Of a stretch of 5,743 nt of DNA, positions 1 through 5,736 are shown piece after piece. This DNA is from Prolixibacteraceae bacterium (lineage in GTDB: Bacteria > Bacteroidota > Bacteroidia > Bacteroidales > Prolixibacteraceae): positions 1 to 5,743 of the forward strand of contig JAFGDX010000252.1 in NCBI GenBank assembly GCA_016931875.1, read 5' to 3'. Each line of letters starts with the position of its first letter. Position 1 is the first letter of the stretch. The translations under genes were made by a program, and so were the position numbers. The notes under the pieces are model-generated. The model was given only the letters and a program-made list of their open reading frames with translations, was not told the origin of the DNA and ran no database searches.

Positions 1-801
1 TACTACAAAGCAACCTCCAACGATGTTGACTGGATGGCAAAAGTACGTATGCAGGGACGTGTGCAGAAGTGGGTGGATCATTCAATCAGTGTTACCATTA
101 ACCTGCCTGCCGATGCTTCGGAGGAACTGGTTGGAAATTTATATTTTCAGGCCTGGAAAAACGGGTGTAAAGGGGTTACGGTTTACCGCGATGGTTCACG
201 CTCGGGAGTTCTGATTACCAACGATTCAAAAGAGAAGAAAAAATCCGGGTCGTTCCCTACAACGCGTCCGGAAAAACTGGAAGCCGATGTTGTTCGCTTT
301 CAGAATAATAAAGAAAAATGGATTGCTTTTATTGGTTTGATGGACGGGAAACCCTACGAAATATTTACCGGTCTTTCTGATGACGAAGACGGAATACTGC
401 TTCCACGTTCGATTACAAAAGGATACATCATTAAAAGCTGGGATGGTGAGGAAAGTTCACGTTACGATTTTCAGTATATCAACAAAAGAGGATACAAAAC
501 CACCATCGAAGGGCTGTCGCACAAATTTAACCCGGTATTCTGGAACTATGCAAAACTGATTTCAGGTACATTGCGCCACGGTATGCCAATTCACAAAATA
601 GTTGAGCTGGTTACCAGTTTGCAACTCGACAATGAAACCATTAATTCATGGAAAGCAGGTGTTGCTCGTGCATTGAAAAAGTACATACCCGACGGAACTT
701 TGGCCGAAGACGCCAAATGTGGCGAATGCGGATCGGATGAAGTAGTTTACCAGGAAGGCTGCTTAACCTGTCTTTCCTGTGGTTCATCCAAATGCGGATA
801 A
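1..801 (+). CDS. nrdJ: Adenosylcobalamin-dependent (class II) ribonucleotide reductase, C-terminal part (5' end outside window)
   Basis: The frame is open from base 1, so this is the 3' end of a larger gene; 266 residues are visible. Class II reductases convert ribonucleotides to deoxyribonucleotides in the cytoplasm using coenzyme B12 and do not need oxygen. Fragment residues 54-71 (GCKGVTVYRDGSRSGVLI) are the conserved end of the catalytic barrel in this family. Residues of about 90-210 resemble the TSCPD-type C-terminal domain, including RHGMPIHKIVELVTSL. The last 27 residues hold six cysteines: C240-x2-C243 and C254-x2-C257 look like a zinc ribbon, and C260-x4-C265 looks like the mobile redox pair that re-reduces the active site. 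The gene ends in TAA, 20 bases before a strong terminator. The internal ATG at 34 is not the start, because conserved family sequence continues upstream of it. The catalytic cysteine, radical and B12-binding regions lie outside the window, so the class II call rests on the C-terminal architecture. Confidence 0.92.
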   Translation, partial: YYKATSNDVDWMAKVRMQGRVQKWVDHSISVTINLPADASEELVGNLYFQAWKNGCKGVTVYRDGSRSGVLITNDSKEKKKSGSFPTTRPEKLEADVVRFQNNKEKWIAFIGLMDGKPYEIFTGLSDDEDGILLPRSITKGYIIKSWDGEESSRYDFQYINKRGYKTTIEGLSHKFNPVFWNYAKLISGTLRHGMPIHKIVELVTSLQLDNETINSWKAGVARALKKYIPDGTLAEDAKCGECGSDEVVYQEGCLTCLSCGSSKCG

Positions 802-821
802 CAAAATTAAAATACAGACAC

Positions 822-857
822 AAAAAAACCAGAGCCTTTGCAGGTTCTGGTTTTTTT
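822..857. terminator. Bidirectional intrinsic terminator between nrdJ and gcvH
   Basis: An A7 run (822-828) and CCAGAGCC (829-836) pair with GGTTCTGG (843-850) and T7 (851-857) around the six-base loop TTTGCA. This gives a 15-bp stem with one G-T wobble. The U-tract continues to 858 on the plus strand and is mirrored on the minus strand by the A-run. Both convergent genes end close by, nrdJ at 801 and gcvH at 874, so one hairpin can stop transcription from both sides. Confidence 0.9.
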
Positions 858-873
858 TGTTTTTATTTCGCAG

Positions 874-1254
874 TTATGCTTCAATCATTTTCTGGTATTC
901 TTCGGCCGACATTAAATCATCAAGCTCAGCCGTATCTTTCATTTCAACTTTAATCATCCAACCTGCATTGTACGGATCTTTATTTACCACTTCAGGTTCA
1001 TCAGCTAAAACTTCATTAACTTCGGTAACTGTTCCGCCAACAGGCATAAACAGATCGGAAACTGTTTTTACGGCTTCCACCGTTCCAAATGTTTCCCCTT
1101 TTTCCAGTTCTTCACCTTCGGTTTCAATTTCAACAAAAACAACATCGCCTAATTCGCCCTGGGCAAAATCAGTAATTCCAACAACGGCAACATTGCCATC
1201 TACACGTATCCATTCGTGGTCTTGCGTGTATTTTAAATCAGCAGGTATTTTCAT
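874..1254 (-). CDS. gcvH: Glycine cleavage system H protein
   Basis: This 126-residue protein is the normal length for GcvH, the lipoyl-bearing shuttle that carries the aminomethyl group between the P, T and L proteins of the glycine cleavage complex in the cytoplasm. The N-terminus (YTQDHEWIRVDGNVAVVGIT, residues 9-28) is the H-protein signature. The lipoylation site is K63 in GTVEAVKTVSDLFMP (57-71). The GGTVTEVN segment (73-80) and the NAGWMIKV segment (96-103) complete the barrel-sandwich hybrid fold. No residue looks missing. The start ATG fits the family N-terminus and follows an A/T-rich leader without a Shine-Dalgarno sequence. It is transcribed alone here, with gcvP and gcvT not nearby, as is common in Bacteroidota. 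It converges on nrdJ at a shared terminator and diverges from tsaE. A promoter candidate lies at 1293-1323. Confidence 0.97.
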   Translation of the reverse strand: MKIPADLKYTQDHEWIRVDGNVAVVGITDFAQGELGDVVFVEIETEGEELEKGETFGTVEAVKTVSDLFMPVGGTVTEVNEVLADEPEVVNKDPYNAGWMIKVEMKDTAELDDLMSAEEYQKMIEA

Positions 1255-1292
1255 TATGTATATTTTTAATTTTGGTATTACAATCGCTGTAA

Positions 1293-1323
1293 CAAATAAA
1301 AGTTCTCCTGAAACTACTTCAAA
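1293..1323 (-). promoter_or_regulatory. Candidate Bacteroidota-type promoter for gcvH
   Basis: On the minus strand, TTTG (1323-1320) is followed by TTTATTTG (1300-1293), one mismatch from the TAnnTTTG -7 consensus. Exactly 19 bases separate the TTG from the -7 box, which is the spacing known for the Bacteroides primary sigma factor. The expected transcript start is around 1287, giving a leader of about 30 bases before the gcvH ATG. The motif and spacing are seen in the sequence; promoter activity is inferred. The rest of the 211-bp spacer (1255-1465) is AT-rich, and I see no riboswitch or RNA gene in it. Confidence 0.5.
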
Positions 1324-1435
1324 ACATAATTATTGTGCCAAATTTAATACAATTTAATGAAAGATAAACAGTTATTAGATGTTCAATTTAATGATTTATA
1401 TCTCATTTTAAAGGCAGTTCTACAAAATTCGTTGA

Positions 1436-1451
1436 CATATTTGTAATATTG
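1436..1451 (+). promoter_or_regulatory. Weak -7-like boxes upstream of tsaE
   Basis: Two near matches to TAnnTTTG lie just before tsaE: CATATTTG (1436-1443) and TAATATTG (1444-1451), each with one mismatch. Neither has a TTG at the usual 19-21 base distance upstream. The nearest -33-like triplet for the first box is TTC at 1418-1420, which is too close. A promoter for tsaE is expected here because gcvH diverges, but I cannot fix its exact position. The tsaE start is preceded by an A-rich stretch rather than a Shine-Dalgarno sequence. Confidence 0.25.
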
Positions 1452-1465
1452 CAAAAAGAATAAAT

Positions 1466-1888
1466 ATGTTTTCTGAAAAAATATCGTCAGTTAAAGCGCT
1501 AAAACAGGTGGCCGGGAAGTTGATTTCTGAATTTCCGGAACAACGGGTTTTTGCATTTTACGGGAAAATGGGCGCAGGTAAAACCACATTTATACAAGCC
1601 ATTTGCAAAGCTCTGGAAACCGGTGACAACGTAACCAGCCCTACATTTGCATTAATAAATGAATACAAAACCAAAATGCAAATTTCTATTTTTCATTTTG
1701 ATTTTTACCGTATAAAAGATATCGAAGAAGCATTTGATTTGGGCTACGAAGATTATTTTTACAGCGGGCAGTATTGTTTTATTGAGTGGCCGGAAAAAAT
1801 TGAATCGCTTTTGCCCGAACATATTGTGGAAGTAAACATTGAAGTGGATGCCGATGAAAACAGGCTGATAACAGCGCGCTTAACCTGA
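1466..1888 (+). CDS. tsaE: tRNA threonylcarbamoyladenosine biosynthesis ATPase TsaE
   Basis: This 140-residue protein matches the usual size of TsaE (YjeE), the small P-loop ATPase that works with TsaB and TsaD to install threonylcarbamoyl on A37 of ANN-decoding tRNAs in the cytoplasm. The Walker A loop is GKMGAGKT (33-40). The family-specific VTSPTF segment (56-61) follows, then HFDFYR (77-82), corresponding to the family's HxDxYR motif, and FIEWPEK (105-111), the conserved IEW element with E107. All expected motifs are present, so the protein should be functional. The start ATG at 1466 gives the normal N-terminus. The gene diverges from gcvH and is followed after 85 bp by the alanine dehydrogenase-family gene. 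From memory, tsaE next to this dehydrogenase is a recurrent arrangement in Bacteroidota, often with the response regulator gene porX upstream; porX is not in this position here. Confidence 0.95.
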   Translation: MFSEKISSVKALKQVAGKLISEFPEQRVFAFYGKMGAGKTTFIQAICKALETGDNVTSPTFALINEYKTKMQISIFHFDFYRIKDIEEAFDLGYEDYFYSGQYCFIEWPEKIESLLPEHIVEVNIEVDADENRLITARLT

Positions 1889-1916
1889 ATTGTCCAAAAT
1901 TTTGAAATTTCAGGTT
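1882..1916 (+). other. Stem-loop over the tsaE stop codon, with nested palindromes
   Basis: AACCTGAA (1882-1889), which includes the tsaE stop TGA, pairs perfectly with TTCAGGTT (1909-1916), leaving a 19-base loop. Inside lie two overlapping perfect palindromes, CAAAATTTTG (1895-1904) and TGAAATTTCA (1903-1912), so alternative folds are possible. No T-run follows, so this is not a standard intrinsic terminator. It may affect read-through or mRNA stability between tsaE and the next gene; that role is inferred. Confidence 0.4.
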
Positions 1917-1930
1917 TAGAATGTAACTTG
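1901..1930 (+). promoter_or_regulatory. Possible internal promoter for the alanine dehydrogenase-family gene
   Basis: TTTG (1901-1904) is followed after 19 bases by TAACTTG (1924-1930), which resembles TAnnTTTG with one T missing. The spacing is right but the -7 box is imperfect. It would start transcription about 40 bases upstream of the ATG at 1974 and would let this gene be expressed without tsaE. This is a weak candidate. Confidence 0.22.
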
Positions 1931-1944
1931 TTGAGCCATTTCAA

Positions 1945-1961
1945 GGCAAAAAATAAAAATT
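1945..1961 (+). repeat. 17-bp direct repeat, copy 1 (leader of the dehydrogenase gene)
   Basis: GGCAAAAAATAAAAATT occurs here, 12 bases before the ATG at 1974, and again at 2065-2081 inside the gene, exactly 120 bases downstream. The identity does not extend into the flanks. In this leader position the A-rich stretch probably aids ribosome binding, as usual in Bacteroidota. Confidence 0.6.
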
Positions 1962-1973
1962 AAATCTTTGGGA

Positions 1974-3194
1974 ATGAAGTCAGAAGAAGAATCAAAAGGA
2001 AAAGCATTGGTATCGAAAACAATGCTGATGCCTAAAGAAGAAATGCTCGAGTTAAAGAAAAAAGGGCAAAAAATAAAAATTGGCATTCCTTCTGATTATT
2101 CGAAAGTTGAATACCGTGTTCCACTCACTCCTCAGGCAGTTGATTTGCTTGTTTCCTACGGCCACGAAATACTGGTTGAAACCAATGCCGGGAAATCGGC
2201 CAGTTACACCGATGACGATTACCGGAAAGCCGGGGCACAAATTGTTAGCAAAAAGGAAGAAACCTTTCAATGTGACATAATTTTGCGAATAGCGCCTTTT
2301 GATGAGGAGGAGATTGAACACCTCCGTGGAAACCAGGTGATTATTTCAAGCTTGCAGATTGAACTGAATTGTAAAAAATCAATGCAAAAACTGATGCAAA
2401 AAAAAGTTACCTGCGTTGCCTTTGAAAACCTGGAAGATGAAGAGGGATTTATGCCTTTTGTACACCAGATGAGCCAGATTGCCGGAGTAACCTCCATTAC
2501 CGTTGCCAGTGAATATTTAAGTAAATCGAGAAACGGGAAAGGCGTGTTGTTTGGCGAAGTTACGGGGGTAACACCCGCCGAACTGGTAATTATTGGAACC
2601 AGCACCGCAGCCGAGTATGCAGCTCGGGCAGCGCTGGGACTGGGAATTTTTGTGAAAGTTTTTGATACCTCGGTTTCGGAACTTAGTAAACTGGAGGAAA
2701 AACTGGGCCGCCGGATTTTTACCTCGGTTTTCTATCCCAAAGTTTTAAAAAAAGCACTGGTTTCTGCTGATGCAGTTATCGGAGCCATGTCGTTTAATAC
2801 CACCCCAAAATTTAAAGTTTCGGAAGAATTGATAAAACAAATGAAAGAAGGCTCGGTAATTATTGATTTAAATGCCAGCCAGGGTGGATGTTTCGAAACT
2901 TCGCACTGTACCGATTTTAAAAATCCGACCTACGTAAAACACGGTGTGGTGCATTATTGTGTTCCCAATTCTCCGGCAATGGTCGCACGTACGGCCTCCA
3001 TTTCATTAAGCAATATTCTTATCCCAATTCTTTTGGCCATTGGCGAAAATGGCGGGGTTGACAATTATATAAAAAGCTCCAGGGGATTCCGGAAGGGAGT
3101 ATATATTTACCACGGAATTTTAACCAGCTTTGAAATTGGGCGCTTGTTTAACCTGCTTTCAAAAGATATTGATTTATTGCTCGCTGCTTTTTAA
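1974..3194 (+). CDS. Divergent alanine dehydrogenase-family protein (AlaDH/PNT)
   Basis: The 406-residue protein has the alanine dehydrogenase / transhydrogenase fold: an N-terminal AlaDH/PNT domain (about 34-165), a Rossmann NAD-binding domain (about 185-320) and a C-terminal return to the substrate domain. True alanine dehydrogenases interconvert L-alanine and pyruvate with NAD. Clear family landmarks are RVPLTP with R48 (equivalent to R15 of the M. tuberculosis enzyme), the segment around GVTPAELVIIG, the acidic residue D231 after strand 2 (VKVFD), QGGCFETS (303-310), and YCVPN with N332. The roughly 30-residue N-terminal extension containing MPKEEMLEL is typical of Bacteroidota members. 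Several key positions differ: the substrate lysine is R105, catalytic His96 aligns with Q128, catalytic Asp270 aligns with S302, and the GxGxxG loop reads GTSTAA (208-213). Alanine dehydrogenase activity is therefore uncertain. I chose ATG 1974; a TTG two codons upstream (1968) is possible. It lies downstream of tsaE in the same direction and overlaps the end of pulA by 21 bases. Confidence 0.85.
   Translation: MKSEEESKGKALVSKTMLMPKEEMLELKKKGQKIKIGIPSDYSKVEYRVPLTPQAVDLLVSYGHEILVETNAGKSASYTDDDYRKAGAQIVSKKEETFQCDIILRIAPFDEEEIEHLRGNQVIISSLQIELNCKKSMQKLMQKKVTCVAFENLEDEEGFMPFVHQMSQIAGVTSITVASEYLSKSRNGKGVLFGEVTGVTPAELVIIGTSTAAEYAARAALGLGIFVKVFDTSVSELSKLEEKLGRRIFTSVFYPKVLKKALVSADAVIGAMSFNTTPKFKVSEELIKQMKEGSVIIDLNASQGGCFETSHCTDFKNPTYVKHGVVHYCVPNSPAMVARTASISLSNILIPILLAIGENGGVDNYIKSSRGFRKGVYIYHGILTSFEIGRLFNLLSKDIDLLLAAF
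2065..2081 (+). repeat. 17-bp direct repeat, copy 2 (within the dehydrogenase gene)
   Basis: Identical to the copy at 1945-1961. Here it encodes most of GQKIKI (residues 31-36), the first beta strand of the AlaDH/PNT domain. The 120-base offset equals 40 codons, so both copies lie in the same frame. The frame through copy 1 would also read QKIKI but has a TGA at 1932 and no ATG. Confidence 0.6.
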
Positions 3195-5117
3195 AAGCAT
3201 AAAAGAAATGCCTTTTACCAATGCTTCATCCGAAACTTCTCCAAGTCCGTTTTCATCAATTTCGTTGCCGTTGGCAATTATCTGGTAGTTTCCTTCAGGA
3301 AGTGGAATGTTATTGTCGGTTATATGGCCGTTAAAAAGTAAAATTATTTTTTCCCATGTATCTCCAACCGGCTTACCTTCAATACAATACGACACTATTC
3401 CTGGTTTGTACTGTGTGCAGAAGTTGAGGTATTTTCTTATCTTGTCAGCTGAAGCCATACGAAATGCCGGATGATTTTTCCGAAGTTGAATCAACTTTTT
3501 ATAATACTCAAACACATCGTGACATTCTGTTTTCCTGTCCCAGTCAATCTGATTTACCGAATCGGGCGATTTGTAGGAATTTACGTTTCCTCCTTTGCTT
3601 CTTCCAAACTCTTCACCCGAATGCAAAAACGGAACACCCTGGGAAGTTAAAATCAGCGCTCCGGCCAGTTTTGTCATTTTGCGCAGTTCTTCATCAGTGG
3701 CTTTGGGTTGACTCAACTTTAGTTTGTCCCAAAGGGTGTAATTATCATGGCACGAATTGTAATTGATGCATTGTCCAGGCTCTGCAGCCCAGGCCCGTTT
3801 TGAAGGTTCCACATAATCATAAACGATTTGCGGGTGATGAATGGCACCAACTACACCAAATTTTATGGTTTCTTCGCGCAGTGATAGGCCACTTACAAAA
3901 CCTTTGGATTTTTTGCTTCCGTGGTTTCCTCTTATGGCATCTCTGAAATCGTCGTTAAAAGAAGCAATTCCGGGCAATTGTAGAGTATTGAATTTAACCG
4001 CTCGCAACTGCTCCGGCATCGGGCTCACGTCTGCAGTCCAGCCTTCACCGTATAAAATGACTTGCGGATTAATTTGCATAAGTTCAGTACGAATGGTTTG
4101 CATGGTTTGCAAATCGTAGATTCCCATTAAGTCAAACCTGAAACCGTCGATATGAAACTCCTGCATCCAGTATTTAAGAGAATCGACAATATATTTCCGG
4201 ACCATCGTTCTCTCAGTGGCTATTTCATTTCCGCAACCCGATGCATTGGCAAATGTTCCGTCCTGTTTTTGCCGGTAAAAATATCCCGGTACTGTTTGGT
4301 TAAACACCGATTCTTTGGCAAAATAGGTATGATTGTATACCACATCTAAAACAACACCGATTTCGTTGGCATGTAAGGACTGAACTAATTTCTTAAATTC
4401 CTTGATTCTTTCCGTGCCGTCGTATGGATTGGTGGAATACGATCCCTCCAAAGCATTGTAGTGCAAAGGATCGTATCCCCAGTTATATTTTTCGAAGGGC
4501 TTTTCTTCATCTACGGTAAAAAAATCGTTTACCGGAAGTAGATGAATATGGGTAATTCCCAACTCCTTCAGATGCGCAAGGCCGGTTGCCGTGCCATCTA
4601 TTGTTTGCGTATTTTCCTCTGCAAAACCTGAAAATTTTCCTTTGTGCTCAACGCCCGAATTTTCAGCAACGGTAAAATCACGAACATGAGTTTCGTAAAT
4701 CACTGCATCCGTAATCTGTTTTAATTCCGGGCTTTTATCATTCTCCCAATTTTCAGGATTGGTTTTTTTGGGGTTGAAAATCATTCCGCGCAAACCATTT
4801 ACTCCCACGCATCGTGTATAAATATCGGGGGTTTCTTCCAGCCATTCACCATCATTAATTTTGAAGGTGTAGAATTTTCCCTCGTAATCGCCCAAAAGAA
4901 TGGTTGACCAGGTTCCGTCAACTCCCGACTGAAGCTGTGTCTTATGAAAAGGTTCACTGCTGATACCGTCCTTGAAAAGCCTGAATTCAACAATCTTTGC
5001 CGTTGGCGCCCATATTTTTACAAGGGTTTTTTCCGGTGTCCAGAAAACACCCAAATCATCCTTCTCATAAGAAGGATAAACTGAAAAATCAATATGGTTA
5101 AATTTCCAATCTCTCAT
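3174..5117 (-). CDS. pulA: Type I pullulanase (GH13 glycogen/alpha-glucan debranching enzyme)
   Basis: This 647-residue enzyme should hydrolyse alpha-1,6 branch points of glycogen, pullulan or limit dextrins. It has an N-terminal CBM48-like beta domain (about 20-115, with FWTPEKTLVKIWAPTA), a GH13 catalytic barrel (about 135-545) and a C-terminal beta domain (about 555-647). The type I pullulanase signature YNWGYDP is at 211-217 and separates it from GlgX or isoamylase. All GH13 regions are intact: DVVYNHT (258-264), GFRFDLMGI with nucleophile D329, LYGEGW with acid/base E358, and CHDNYTLWDK with H457 and the stabilising D458. There is no signal peptide or lipobox, so it is probably cytoplasmic and acts on stored glycogen or imported maltodextrins. 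Length is normal for single-module type I enzymes. The ATG overlaps the stop of the upstream membrane-protein gene (TAATG), which suggests translational coupling. Its last seven codons overlap the end of the convergent dehydrogenase gene. Confidence 0.96.
   Translation of the reverse strand: MRDWKFNHIDFSVYPSYEKDDLGVFWTPEKTLVKIWAPTAKIVEFRLFKDGISSEPFHKTQLQSGVDGTWSTILLGDYEGKFYTFKINDGEWLEETPDIYTRCVGVNGLRGMIFNPKKTNPENWENDKSPELKQITDAVIYETHVRDFTVAENSGVEHKGKFSGFAEENTQTIDGTATGLAHLKELGITHIHLLPVNDFFTVDEEKPFEKYNWGYDPLHYNALEGSYSTNPYDGTERIKEFKKLVQSLHANEIGVVLDVVYNHTYFAKESVFNQTVPGYFYRQKQDGTFANASGCGNEIATERTMVRKYIVDSLKYWMQEFHIDGFRFDLMGIYDLQTMQTIRTELMQINPQVILYGEGWTADVSPMPEQLRAVKFNTLQLPGIASFNDDFRDAIRGNHGSKKSKGFVSGLSLREETIKFGVVGAIHHPQIVYDYVEPSKRAWAAEPGQCINYNSCHDNYTLWDKLKLSQPKATDEELRKMTKLAGALILTSQGVPFLHSGEEFGRSKGGNVNSYKSPDSVNQIDWDRKTECHDVFEYYKKLIQLRKNHPAFRMASADKIRKYLNFCTQYKPGIVSYCIEGKPVGDTWEKIILLFNGHITDNNIPLPEGNYQIIANGNEIDENGLGEVSDEALVKGISFMLLKSSEQ
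3193..3216. terminator. Weak hairpin at the dehydrogenase/pulA junction, possible bidirectional terminator
   Basis: AAAAGCAT (3193-3200) pairs with ATGC and TTTT (3208-3211 and 3213-3216), with one bulged C at 3212 and a seven-base loop. On the minus strand it is followed by a T5 run (complement of A-rich bases, read towards 3192) near the end of pulA. The stem is AT-rich and weak. It is the only hairpin I see near the convergent ends. Confidence 0.25.
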
Positions 5118-5665
5118 TAAAATTTAAATAATGTTTTTCGTAAAAAAACAGAATTACTTCCCAGCCGTTTCCCTTTTACATCTGAAATAACAATTTTTGC
5201 CTTTGGAAATTTTTTCAGGCTTTTGTCGTGGTGGTAAAAACGGTTGATGTCAATTTCAAGCGTGTGTTTTTTCCCGCTTTCAAGATAAAGTGGATATAAA
5301 ATGTGGTTTTGCATTCCCTTGATTTTAAATTTTCGTTTCAGCCAGAAATTGTCAAAAATCAGCAATGGATTATCCAGATCAATATCAGTATTTCCCGTAT
5401 TTTTTACTGAAAGTGTTAGTGTGTCCGGATAAAATACCCGGTCTTTTTGTATTTCTATTTGCACCCTTTTAAGTTGAAAAAAAGTACCTCTCGATTGTTT
5501 TGTTTTCTTTTTTTCAGCCCTTTTTAAAAGCAGAAATACAATTCCAAGCAAAACAACAGCAATCAGTATCCCCAAAAGTTTATCACCGTCAGGACCGATT
5601 TCGTTTTGTGCGAAAATAGATTTAGTAATGACCAGAAATAGTGTTAAAGTCAACGCCTTCTTCAT
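5117..5665 (-). CDS. Uncharacterised membrane-anchored protein with signal peptide, upstream of pulA
   Basis: I do not recognise this 182-residue protein. It begins with a signal-like segment (MKKALTLTLFLVITKSIFAQ), with possible cleavage after Q20. A strong transmembrane helix follows (about 30-48, LLGILIAVVLLGIVFLLLK), then a highly basic stretch (48-59, KRAEKKKTKQSR). The remaining 120 residues look all-beta, with TLSVKNTGNTDIDLDN (83-98) recalling Ig-like or CARDB-like strands. By the positive-inside rule the C-terminal domain would be cytoplasmic, which is unusual for such folds. An in-frame ATG at 5716 would add 17 residues, but I prefer 5665 because it starts the signal peptide directly and because a promoter match at 5683-5690 lies between the two. 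The stop overlaps the pulA start by one base, so the genes form an operon. A role linked to alpha-glucan use is only suggested by position. Confidence 0.8.
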   Translation of the reverse strand: MKKALTLTLFLVITKSIFAQNEIGPDGDKLLGILIAVVLLGIVFLLLKRAEKKKTKQSRGTFFQLKRVQIEIQKDRVFYPDTLTLSVKNTGNTDIDLDNPLLIFDNFWLKRKFKIKGMQNHILYPLYLESGKKHTLEIDINRFYHHDKSLKKFPKAKIVISDVKGKRLGSNSVFLRKTLFKF

Positions 5666-5682
5666 TTGCTTGAAATTTCGGA

Positions 5683-5690
5683 CAAAAATA
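5683..5690 (-). promoter_or_regulatory. Candidate -7 element for the membrane protein-pulA operon
   Basis: On the minus strand TATTTTTG (5690-5683) is a perfect match to TAnnTTTG. The -33 region is weak: a TTT at 18 bases, no TTG. Transcription would begin near 5677, about 12 bases before the ATG at 5665. This supports the shorter start of the membrane protein. Activity is inferred. Confidence 0.45.
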
Positions 5691-5725
5691 AGAGTTTTTT
5701 TACGATTTAAATCCATTAGTGCTGT

Positions 5726-5736
5726 CCCATAATGGG
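5726..5736. repeat. 11-bp inverted repeat CCCATAATGGG at the right edge
   Basis: CCCAT and ATGGG flank a central A at 5731. It lies about 36 bases upstream of the -7 candidate of the membrane protein-pulA operon, so it could be a regulator site. It is too short for a terminator. The neighbouring GTGCTGTCCC (5719-5728) loosely resembles the ends of some insertion sequences, but the window stops before this can be tested. Confidence 0.3.

Noticed and set aside
779..1357. A 192-codon plus-strand frame antisense to gcvH
   Set aside because: Its product is low-complexity and serine/threonine-rich with no family features, it runs through the terminator, and it mirrors the well-supported gcvH.
1432..1449. 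TTGACA and TAATAT, resembling an E. coli sigma-70 promoter upstream of tsaE
   Set aside because: Only six bases separate the boxes instead of about 17, and Bacteroidota use a different promoter consensus.
1255..1465. Possible glycine riboswitch or small RNA before gcvH
   Set aside because: The spacer is AT-rich without the conserved glycine aptamer cores or stable stems, and the gcvH leader is only about 30 bases from the predicted start.
2267..2605. A 112-codon minus-strand frame inside the dehydrogenase gene
   Set aside because: It has no recognisable motifs and lies wholly within conserved coding sequence on the other strand.
3185..3199. TGCTTTTTAAAAGCA, an odd palindrome over the dehydrogenase stop codon
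   Set aside because: A one-base centre cannot form a good hairpin, and the sequence is constrained by two overlapping genes.
5666..5716. N-terminal extension of the membrane protein from the ATG at 5716
   Set aside because: It would place 17 mainly basic and polar residues before a normal signal peptide and would start upstream of a perfect TAnnTTTG box.
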